48,303 bases of DNA. Origin: Acanthaster planci. Lineage: Eukaryota; Echinodermata; Asteroidea; Valvatida; Acanthasteridae. The first letter of the stretch is position 1. Every line of letters begins with the position of its first letter. The position numbers and the translations under genes were made by a program. The DNA lies in contig NW_019091361.1 in assembly GCF_001949145.1 (NCBI RefSeq), positions 2,948,946-2,997,248 of the forward strand, in the 5' to 3' direction. The notes beneath the pieces were generated by a model. That model worked only from the letters and a program-made list of their open reading frames with translations. It was not told the DNA's origin and did not search any database. Positions 23,478 to 35,100 of the stretch are shown one piece after another.

Positions 23478-26186
23478 GTACAGTACATGTAGACTGAACA
23501 TCAGTACACATTTACAAATGCACAGGTTGGCTCCAAGAACACCAACGATGTAATTCATACTATGACGGAAGGGGGCCATACAAAGAGACGGCGATCTCGT
23601 GCGCACAGGAAAAGTATAACGATTATAAAGTATTTTTAAATAGCACTAAAAATTTCGCTTAGATAAGAAACTAAGAGCAAAACCGATTTAATGGGATTCC
23701 TGATGAAAAAAAAACTGAACCAAGCCAGAAAATGAGAGAAAATGACCATCAAAGTCGCACTCCTGTACCTTTTCAGCGGCCCGCTCAGGCTTCTTGCTGC
23801 CAAGGTCTATAAGCCTTTCTAAACATTTTTGCAAATTTGCTTTAAACGGAAGGGATGTTTTTGTGGTTTCCGAGATAACCTTCAGGTTTGTGGAGGATTA
23901 CGTCCCAAAGGGCTCCAAAAGCAGGTAAAGGCTTCAATTATTATTCCGGAGCCTACATTCGTAATCTGAAGGGTAAGTAATTTATTAACGAGATTTTATC
24001 TGGGACATTTTTTACGTTGCATGCATGCACCGTTTCTGTCCAGGCCTAAACGGCCGGTTGCCGCCACGAGCGAGCTGTTTGAAGACCGTTTTGTCATTCG
24101 GCGGGTTACTTACTGGGCTATTTCCTTTCAAAGTTCAGAATTCTATAGATGCTAATTCGAGTATTGCAGACGTTATTTCATTAACCTGGACGCCATCAAT
24201 CATGGAAGGGCAAGACTGGAGCAATGGAATTGCACCAAAGTGCTCTAACGTGTACGGTGTAGGGCCAGTGATTACAATTTTTTATACGAACATCTTAAGC
24301 GCCCAAAGAAGTCGTTCAAAGTCACAATCTACCTTACATATTGGCCCCTCGTCTCGGCAGAATCTTGTTCTTTGAAAATCGATGAAAGCTAATTTCTGGC
24401 GATGACCTTCGTGACTACTACAACGCGGCCAGAACCATGCTTCGCCAAGTTCGCCGACAGCGCGGAATCCCCTGCAGCCTGTTTTGAGTTCCGGTGCATA
24501 CAATTTGCATATATTAAGAAAGGCCTTTAAAAACCGTAAGCACTGCCAAACAAAATGTGCCAGACTACAGCCAAGAGATTCTGACGTGGCCTTGGGCAGA
24601 CGTGCGTGGCAAGCCCAAGTCTTACGTTGACTATTTTAAAAACGCAAGGCGCAAGTTGATAGGCCAAGTTTAAAACTGTAATGAGTTCGATGGAATGTTT
24701 TCTGTCTTGCGTTGGTAGCAAGTCATAATATGCAAGTCCACGTCAAGTTACAAGTCAAAAACTGGTAGTTAAACGTCAAGTCAGAAGTCATAAAAATAGG
24801 GTCTGACTCGAGTCCAAGTGAAGTGACTCGAGTCTACAACTCTGGTAGTTTTTAACACAATCGTGTTTATTTTATGAGAGAAGCTATCAAATCGGAGCGA
24901 GCCTTAATACAAGCTCGCAGTTAAATGACATCAAATTAAAATCCAAACGAGTCGTTTTCCTGGGCTATCAGAACAATAAAGGGGCTTCAAACAACTCTTG
25001 ATCATTTTAGGTAAAAACAGAAAAAAAGAGTTATTGCCACTGAAACGTAACTACATACTAGCTTTCAACGTATGTATTTTTTCATAGTGACGAGTTTATG
25101 CAACAGCAAAAAGACCGACAGACAGGACCGCAGTCATTACAAAATAGATCTTCAAAAGTCTCCAAAACTGACGTGCCGTGTACAGAATCACTTGAATGAT
25201 GGATGCATTCATATCAAAACCAAAGTTCTGCACAACTTGTGAAGGTTAAGTAACAGATAGAATAGAGGTTCTACACCTATATTGTCAAGCTTGTTAACAA
25301 GAATTCACAACTTTTATCTTTAATCTGTTTGAAGTCTTACACCCCCCATGCTAAGGACACTTTAAATTAGCACAGGAAAGGTGCAAGTCTATTCTTCCTA
25401 GTAAAGGATCATTCGAGTTTTGAGCTCTTCATCCGATTTCTCTCTCTTCCTTACAATGAGCCAGTACGGTATTCCAACATGCCTCGAATGAAGTGCGCCC
25501 AAGGTAATTCAGATGTGAACGCGAGGTCTGCCCTACTCGCCCAGCCCAACGCAGGACTCCTACGCGTGCCTTGCTCCCGAATGACCCTTTTTTTGCAACA
25601 AGGCTCTTGCTAACAACTAAAGCAAGAGAGCTGGATCCTACACTATGGAGTGGCGTGGTACGGTCTGTCCATGAATCCAACCCAGTGTTTATTACTGTTG
25701 CATTACGAATGTGTGTTCCCACTGAAAGTGGGGATAAAGCCCTTTGAGGAGAACCAAAGACCCATTTTACATCAGAGGCTAGGCGGGTGAACAATAACAT
25801 AAAGATATACAAATGAAGTACATGTATACAAAGGATGAATCTGCTCGTGAAATTCTCAAGCCAAATCTACGAAGTAATATGCCCAATTCCCTTTTAACAA
25901 TTTGAATCTAGTTTTATTTCTAGTCAACATTTGACATAAAAATTCCTGAAACCCAAGCTTCTACTTCTTTCCATATGCTGGACGTACACTAGAATGAATA
26001 TTAATGAATGGTTCATCCTACCCAATAAAAAAATGAAATGTGATATTTCTATGAAAAAAATGAAAAAAAAAAAGTCTTCTTTCCAGATTATGTTCCCTGG
26101 TTCCCCTTTGGAGTCACTATTTACTCTCGACCCAATACCACCCTATTTGTTGTTTTGTCCAAACAAAACGACCCCTTGCCTCATCC
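23478..26186. other. Intergenic, no confident gene
   Basis: The longest frame is 24025-24375 (+, 116 codons), containing TWTPSIMEGQDWSNGIAPKC and a GVGPV segment. I do not recognise it; it may be transposon debris linked to the THAP-like fragment. No splice-consistent gene was found. The region just below 26187 should be the 3' UTR of the disulfide isomerase gene. Confidence 0.4.
25913..25918 (-). promoter_or_regulatory. Candidate polyadenylation signal of the PDIA3-type gene
   Basis: AATAAA on the minus strand, 269 nt beyond the stop codon at 26187-26189. A usual distance for a 3' UTR, but there is no transcript support. Confidence 0.35.
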
Positions 26187-29100
26187 TTATAACTCATCCG
26201 TCTTCGATTTCTTCTTCTTGCCCACATTGACAGGCTTTGTGGACTCCTTCTTAATAAATTTGATGAAGTCGTCTACCTCACGCCCACCTTGGTACTTCTT
26301 AGGGTCGGACTTGCTACCCATGGGCGCCCAGTATATAGTGGGAAACCTGGAGGAGGGAAAGTCCAGTTGTTAGTTAGGCTTCTACTGGCAATAGAAGACA
26401 TGCTTGAGAATCTACACACGTTTTGCTGGTATCAAAAATGTACGTTTTCACCCAATGTACAGGCTCTGTCAAGGTGTTTCATGATATGAACTGCCAACGA
26501 AACAAAAGACTTTGGATGGTACGCAATAATGATTCATAAACAGGAAAAAAAAACGAGACTTTTGTAGACTGGGATCTGATAGGCCTCTTAACTGATGACG
26601 TTATCCTCATCGCATTGTCATCCTCACCTGGAAGGCATAGGAAAGCGTACATGCAAACAAAGTGTAACGTCATCAGCACAGAGGTTTATATACATGCCCG
26701 TCGCAGGAATTGTTTCACCAAATGCTGAGGTCCCGGCCAGAAATCTAAAAGTTTCTTTTTGTGGATCGATGCAAAATTTCATTTGGCCCACAAACGCAAC
26801 TTGGAAATGTGTGCAGACATTATGTGTCTGAAAGATGAACAACCGGGAGTCCAAATCAGCTGCCTCTCCAGCTCATTTCTGAATTAAAGCCCCAAGAATA
26901 TTTATGAGGTTCCTTGCTGAGTGATATTGACGTCATATCTCCTCCATAGCTTACCCAGACACTGCGTATTCAGCAGGTGAATCGTTAGCAGTGGCATCCA
27001 TCTTGGCAATGACAACATGCTCTACGTCTTTCAACTGGAAAAAAAACCAAAACAAAAAACAAGTTTAATGAACATTTCAAATAAGGTCATACTAACATTT
27101 TGATTTGAGACACCGTTTGGTGGGTTTGACAATTAACTTCCCCCCACCCAAATGACCATGTCTCAATTGACAATGTACACGCCCTGTATATATACACTCA
27201 CAGGCCTGCAAATCAGCGCACATGGCGTTCATGGCAGAAACAAAAATGCATCCATATCCAGGCAAAAGCGAACAAGATGTTGATATGATTAACACTTTTC
27301 CTAAGGCAGCAGTATGAATCCTTGCTGGCGAGTAGAGGGAGGGAAAGAGGTGACCAAATCTGAAAATTGCCGATCTGTGGATAATTGAAAATGGGGATTG
27401 GAGAGAGAACTAGACAGCAAGTTACACTAGAGGTGCATTTCATGATAAGCTCGTACGTCTTACGCATTCTTGCATGATTGATTACTTCAACATTGTATGA
27501 CAATGGTACTCTCTGTGCTGTTTATTCTGTGTTTCAATTACTCTTTTGAAATATATGTATTTAGCTGTTGGTTTGTTATAAAATAATCCAAATTATGCAA
27601 TTTCTTTTATATACCGCCGAAATGTAGGGATGGATCAAATGAACCGCGCCCTTGATTAGAAGAGCTAAGAAAATACCCCAAATATCTCCATGAGCTGGAA
27701 GGTTAAAGGTTAATGCATTCCCTAGCAAGCTATGATGCCCATCAGAGTCTACCAGGATGACTGGACAGAAAGGGTAGCAGCAACTGGATCCTACTTCTGC
27801 CACCACTTTTGGAGCAATGGGAAATAATGAACAGGAGCTGCTGGTCACTGACCTTCTCCCCGAGTTCAGTGTACTTGGGCTCCAGAGATTTGCAGTGACC
27901 GCACCACGGAGCATAGAACTCAATGAGGACATCTTTGGTGTCGTCCTTGACAATGTCATTGAAGGTGCTACCCACCACTACCTGCAAGAAAAATGACAAG
28001 AGTTATTGGGCTCTCCACAGGAAACAGAATTCACTGCAACGACAAAAACATTATCGAACAAATTCCTCATAGGCAAAGTTTCATTTGAAAAAGCTCTCCC
28101 GGCTGGTCTTTCATGACAGAAAAGAAAAGAGGAATCAACTGTACCTTGACAGGACCATCATTACTTGCTGGTGCTGGCTCACTTTTGATAAATGGTTTGA
28201 TTTCTCCAGCCAAAAACTTCTTCACAAAGGCATCAAGGGCTTTGCCGTCGTTTCTGTTAGCCATCAAACATGAAAAGTACAGTACTTTTTTTTTCCACAA
28301 ACATGAAAATCAAAAAAATATACTGGTTCAGTTAGCGATCAGAGGACTACTCAAATTGTGTCATGGCTCTTATAATTAGATTGGACAGCAAATGGTCACA
28401 TGTCCAGTCTGTAAAAGTGACACCATCAACAAATGCCACGATGCATAAACAGGTGCATTCTCTGTGAAAATAACCGTTCAAGTGGTCGTTTTTTGAGGAG
28501 ACTATTTTGAGAATTTGAAACAAGTTTAGACAATAGCGGACAAATGAAACATATGTTAAGCACATGATGGAGTGTATCTTTTCCACATTCTGAAAACTCA
28601 CTGAAGCCCTTTTTAACAGTTAATGAAAACTCAACACCTAACTACACCTGTAGAATCCCTGCTTCTCTAAACCCTTCCAGGCAACTGGATAATGGTTGAA
28701 CTTACGTAAAAGCTTCCTCCATCTTGAATTTCTCTCCATTAGACTGCCAGGCAACAACTTTGACATCATCATCTGACTTAATATCCATCGACTCAAGAAC
28801 TCCTGAAAAGTCACTTTTTGAGGCAATGGCAAAGGTCAAGCCCTCATCTTTGTAGTTCTTGGCCACTTTCATGACCCTGCAAATGATATCAAGATCTCCA
28901 GTTAGTCACAAACTCAAAAGTTAGAAAAATCAATTATACAAAAAAAACCTGATTTTTACACTGAACTTGAAAAGCACTTGCTATTCATTTTTCAAGGTTT
29001 TCTTAGCTGTTCTTTAAAGTTGTTTTATGCTGACAGTTTGCAGACTTCCACTTTGTAGTTTGCAGGTTTCTACATGAAATCTCAGGTGGGGCTTGTGTAA

Positions 29101-32100
29101 CAAGGCAAAAAAACTAATTAGACAAAGTTTCAACTCACCTGTTGCGGTAATAGTTGGTACCTAAAACAGATAAGACAAAGACCATTAACTGTAAGTATAC
29201 TGTCACAGACAAGTCCAAAGCACATTTTCGAGAGGAGCATCATTTTTGGAGATGGGGGAGTTGAAAGAAATCGGAGACTTCTTTGCGTTATGTTTTATGG
29301 CCTTTCTGGGGGACAAGGCCGAGGTTTGGGGCTTTTGCTTTGATAGAAAATGATGTAGCACAAAAGTTTTCTAGATTTTTATACTTTGCTATTGAAGATT
29401 TCCATTTCCTTTGATGATTTATTGTTGTGTATGTAAATGGCAATTAGCCAGCGCGCAACCTTTTCCAAGAAATGTTTTTAAAGAGCAAATTTGGGGTTCA
29501 ACATTTGAACACGAAGACATGCAACATGAACAGTGTCTTCCTGGATTTACATCCCACCTACAGTGAAGTCAATTGTAGGGAAAAGTTTGGTCAATTTTGA
29601 ATGTTCAGAAGTGCAATTTACAGTTCACTTAACTCCGAAAAAACAGTTTTTAAATATTGCAAAAAAGTTAAACACGCACAAAAAATAATTCTAAGAAATA
29701 CCCACTACATCGTTCCTTTAAAAGGAGCCATCAGATGGAACATTTGTGAGCACAAAGACGAACCAATGTTTGTAATTTGGAATTCAGTCTTGTTTTCTGA
29801 AATCTGGTTGAGAGAGTGCCTTCAGTCAAGGGTGCATGAAAAATGTGACTGAGCCTCAGAAATGATTCGCCAGTCACCACAACCCCTTTTTGAGCTGAAG
29901 ATCTCTTTTTTAAGAATCTTCCACGATGTAGAAGTCATCAGGAGCTCTCTGTATTTTCACTCTATTTATGTTCATTGACAAGGTGCCAAACTGGGTGATA
30001 CCAAACGAAGAGCTAAGTTTGTTTTTCCAGATGCAAACTAAACCAAAATCTTTGAAAAAAGCATTACAACATATTTTATGGGTTTGGTTGCAAATGTTGA
30101 ATTGTGAAACATGAAGACTAGAAATAAAACACAGTTATTTAAACCAAAATAAAATTACCCTTCGTATCATGGAAGTGTGGATTTCAAACAAGTGGATGAA
30201 CATCAATTACTTTCAGGAAAGAGAATTTTTCTGATGACACACCTTTAGGATTCTGTTTGTAGTCAACCTTATAATAGGCCACAACTTGCGGCTTCTTGAA
30301 CAGGTCCTGGTTGTCCGGTGTCATGTGACCGCAAAGCCCCATGCTGAGAAGACAAATACAATTGAGTGTTAGTAAGCTCTAAAGACAGGGGGCATGGTCA
30401 CTGTATGTGAAAATGGCAACAACAAAGTATTATTCAAATGTTACATTTTTTCAAAGACTTGTTCATACTCACCTATTATCCCCAGCAAACTTCTCTATGT
30501 TGGCCCTTGTAATGGCGGCCGACATCTCTACTTTGTTGTCTTCAAATTTGTTATTTAGGTGCACAGGTCGGAAGAGGACAACAGCACTGTAACAAATTAG
30601 GGATAGAGTACTTATTTCAAAACTCCCCCCAACCAAAATTTATTTTTAAAAAATTGTCTTCATCATGCAAGTGAGAAACACCGTAATGCTGCCCAATGAC
30701 AGCAGAAAGTTTTCAAGGAAGGAGGGCAGCTGGTGCGAGATCATCATGCATTAGCCATTAATGGGCCGATACATTAACTCTAACAGCCCTGAATCCTCCA
30801 ATTTTAATATGATTTTGCACATACCATAGGAAGTTAGGGTTTACCCCCATCCCATTGTAAGCAAAAAGAGGGTGGGAGGTATCCAGTTGAGCAAAAAGGG
30901 GGACCACTGAACCCCCCGTCCATCCACTTCCGCTGCCGGTGATGCAGCCCACACCCCACACTGTAGTGTCATTCATTCAGAGGTGGTCTCAAAAGCAGGT
31001 GTATTAAGAAAAGGTGGATGGATGGTGACTTTGAGAGAGAGTTTTAAAGTGAGGTTGGTGGTGAGTTCATGAGGTGGACAGATGGCAGAATGTTCATTTA
31101 ACAGGGGGTAGATGGCAAGGTTAGGTGTTAGGTTGTTTCAAAGGGAACTGGTGGTGATTTCTTTGAAAGGGGGTTTGATGGTCAGGGGTTTTGGTGGGGA
31201 GGTGAGTGAAAAAGTTTATTTATAAGGGGATGGATAGTGAGTTTATTTGATAGGGTGGGTGGTGAGTTTGAGGCGTGCTTGTTTCAAAGGGGACTCGTGG
31301 CGAGCTCATTTGAGAAAGGGGACAGATGGTGAGTCAAGTTGAAGGGGATACGGTGATGAGTCTGTTTACAGCAGTTATTGGACAGATAGAAGAGGGGAAA
31401 AATGGCTCAACAACATTGAAAGATACCCTCAGTGGGCGTATCCATGCAGGGCTATTTAATAATTGATTAATTAATTAAGATGATTTTAAGCAGGAGAAAA
31501 AAAAGGATGTCTCCACCAATTTCTTACTGAGTGTGGCCAAATTCTTTATTGACTTCTTCAGAGAGAGAGTAAACCACTTTGTAGTTGGTGAAGAGGTTGG
31601 AAGCAGCCTTGACAAGGTTTTCTTTCTCTTTGCCTTCTTTGGAGAAAAAGCCTGGGAAGAGAGCATGGAGACACATGCGGCACTTAATGCAGTCAGGGAA
31701 GGACGCAGGACATTTTTCCAAAGGAAGAAAATGCCTATCAGATTGGTTTTATGCATAATTGTTGAGGACAAGTGGATGCAGTGGGTGCACAGGTAGTACA
31801 TTACATTGTTACTGATGCACTTAATTTTACACATGTAGCTGGATGTCATGTTTGTTTATTACTGTAGCTGTTACTCCATAAACCCCTTTGCGCCGGGAGA
31901 CGGTAAGAGCCACCGTTGAAATAGAGATCCTCAGCCCGCTTTTCAGCTATTATTCTCTGCCCAGGCTCGAGCGAACACGATGAAAGAAGGCAGACCCTGG
32001 CTCTTGTATATATGGTGATTGGCCTTTGTGTGTAGCCCAGAAATGAAAAGACCGAATTTGCATCACAATCACCAGCTTCACAATAGTCCCCACTTTGAAA

Positions 32101-35100
32101 AGAGCCAACAGGAATGTGAAAGCATGAGGAGAGCCGCATGCCTCCAAACAATGAGCCTTTTCACCTTGTAATTCAAAGCGTGCAGAGCACGCAGGGCCAC
32201 AAACTGAGAATTTACGGTTTGGCAGGTGGCCTTCGTGGGCAAGCGAGGCTGGAATTCTTGGAGTTGGCTTTCGAAAAAAATTTCCGTCGTCAAGGGGTTA
32301 AAAAACTATTTTTTTCCTTGGCTTCAGAGCAGGGGCAGGTTTACCCCTCCCACAATATCTGCGCCTGCATGTTTTTTTTAATATGAATTGGTGATCCCTG
32401 TTTTTTTGTTGACAAATATGAAGCCTCTGATGATCCTGTATGCTACACGGTAAATACATTACCATAACTTAACACCTTGACTGCCAACTACGAGTATAGA
32501 TGCACTCGTAGTGACAGGTGTACCGGACTCTGCCACTATGCGTCTACTCATAGGAAAAAAATGGAAGGCTATTGTAATGTAAATTGAATACGCTGGCATC
32601 ACTGAAGAACACAGCAAATATGCTGCTGTAAAATGGTCATGTTCAAACACACACCTTAAATGTACCTATTAAATATGCTCGCATGCGTACAATGCTTGGC
32701 AAATGGGAACACCCCTTTGTAATTATGTGCGGCAGTCAACGTTTAATACATGTCAACCTGTTTAAGCATTAGCTCAGTTGAGTTGAAGCTGGCGTGGTGG
32801 CTTAACCTGTAGCCAGCTTGTGATCACACATCCTCAGGCACGAGGTGGCTGAGGCATACTCCACGATATATTTATCAGCGGAACAACTTGGTTTCCTGGT
32901 GTATACGTACCAAATGACCGCTGAATCCTATTCATGTAAATTAATGGTACTTAAAGGAAAGGACAGTCATCAAAATTCAGAAATAAATTTTCCCTGCAGT
33001 ACGACGTTTCAACAACTTTTCCCTCTATCTGTTCATGTGCTCTGCAGAGACAGGAAGCTGCTGCAAGTGCACTGAGAGAAAGTTGTTCTTGACAGGGCTG
33101 CAGAAACGTGGGTCTCCCTTTATGGGGGGACAACGAATCCTCACCTACAACGACGGGCTGTTGGGCATTGTCCAGTATCTTCTGCAACGACTTGACATCA
33201 CTGACTTCTTTCGCCATTGGCCCAGACTGTTTCTTCATTGTGCTGACAATGCCATCTTTTCAGACAAAAAAGAAAATCGAGAGCTTTTTCACAACTGCCC
33301 CTTTACACAAAACTCACGAGACAAGAGGCATTGTGTCTGTGTCAGTGATTTCCTAATCAGCCTGAAGTGGATGGAGTTGGAAGAGGAAAAAGTACCCAGC
33401 ATCTATGATAGGGAGTTACAAACCTGAAGCCACACATTTACAACAGCTAGAGACAAAAGAAGTCTGTATATTCGCATATGTGCCAAGTTTAGTCAAGCCC
33501 AAAATGCTGTTTCAAAATTCCCTGCCAGACTTCTTTGTTGTTTTTTTCTGGAGAGTATTTCTCTTCAGCAAATACTTTGGATGAGAAGAATACATGTAAG
33601 TTTGTTTCTTTATTTCATCTTGTGCTGACAGAGCCTTTGGATAGTTCCAAGCAAGGAAAACAAGGAAAATCTACCTGCACTTCTTGGCCCGTCATATTCC
33701 GAAGAGAAGTCCCCATTCCTGAAAATCTTCAGGGTTGGGTAGCCTGACACACCATATTTAGAGCATGTGTCCTTGCCCCCTGCATCATCAGTACAGTCAA
33801 CCTTGGGTAACAAAAAAAATGCACCAAAAGGTCAATGGATTTAATGACGTAGAGTGTTAGTGCCTAGGGGACAGAGATATACATTTTGTTCTTCTGTCTC
33901 CGTGTCTTTATGATTTGCAGGTCCATGGCAAATCTCAATCCCCTCCCACACATTTTGTCGAAACCTACTGATCTGTTTACTTCTCTAAATTTACTTCTTC
34001 AAAGCATGTCAGCCATTGATCATCCGAGTATTAAATGTTTACTGGTTGCACCAAAAAATAGAGGCTTTGCATGGAAGCCATCTTGCAGGCTAGTTCTCCA
34101 GTTCCATAGGGGAATCTCGTTTGTATATACCCCTGGAACAAACGCATTGACCTGCAAGATAGCAGCCACGCAACCCCTCTTAAGACAACTGCACGCCAGA
34201 GGTTGAAGATACAATGAGCCGGATCATTCAGAAGATGATGTGGACGGGCCCCACCTTGCACCACCAAGTTTCAGTCCCACATTTGCCGTCTGAGGTACGG
34301 CTGCGATCAACTATAGAGGGATTTCACATTAGCGCCCTCTGTGCATATCGGTATCAAAACCGAGGCTTTCTGTGTTGAACTTGGTTATGTGCGCCCAACG
34401 GAGTCGACGCTATACATGCAGTATCCGGTTCGTAAGTGTGACGCCACTTCAGTTTAAACCACACCCACTGCACAAGATACACGACCATCGCAGGTACGTT
34501 AGTTCACGGTAAATNNNNNNNNNNNNNNNNNNNNNNNNNNNNNNNNNNNNNNNNNNNNNNNNNNNNNNNNNNNNNNNNNNNNNNNNNNNNNNNNNNNNNN
34601 NNNNNNNNNNNNNNNNNNNNNNNNNNNNNNTTATGTATTTGTGTCTTGACTTCTTACTTTCAATCGTCTGATCGTATTAAGAATTGAAGCTGACACATAC
34701 AGCCTCGTTTTCAAACGCGGAAGTTCACAGATCGATGCTAAAAGTGTTGTATTGGGATCCCTCTATTTGGTCGATCAAAGTAGGAATGGCCAATCAGGGC
34801 CATGGCTCCTACAGTGAGAGCACGAGAGCATTCAATACTGAGAAATCTCATTCTGGGGTGACACATTGCATACTTGAAAAAGCATCTTCATTGAAGAACA
34901 CACAGGTGGCTTTGCATATCCCAGGGGCCCATGGTACGACTGGTGTCAAATTTCACTCCAAACTTAGCGGTAACTTTACTTAACAGATTTGTGAATAGGT
35001 GGGGATAGCAAAAGCAAAGTCAAATGGAGTAAAGAGAGGATGTACATGTATGTACCTTTGCAAGCGGCACTGGAGGGTCATTCCTCTTCAGGGTAGTTGC

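Noticed and set aside
22628-23606. Long open frames of 190-313 codons on both strands around 22.6-23.6 kb
   Set aside because: They run through 511 unknown bases; almost all of the translation is undefined, so there is no evidence for a gene.
24025-24375. 116-codon plus-strand frame as a real gene
   Set aside because: No recognised domain, no splice-consistent neighbours, and it lies in repeat-rich sequence; kept only as possible transposon debris.
32770-32860. TAGCTCAGTTG stretch resembling a tRNA A box, possible tRNA-derived SINE
   Set aside because: No B box at the right distance and no cloverleaf can be drawn.
33242-33242. Alternative start of the fourth PDIA3 exon at an AG 13 nt inside it
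   Set aside because: Starting at 33255 restores the conserved ADGIVS segment and the correct phase; the inner AG does not.
33035-33427. 130-codon plus-strand frame in the PDIA3 region
   Set aside because: It overlaps a verified minus-strand PDIA3 exon (33145-33255) and extends into introns; no protein motif.
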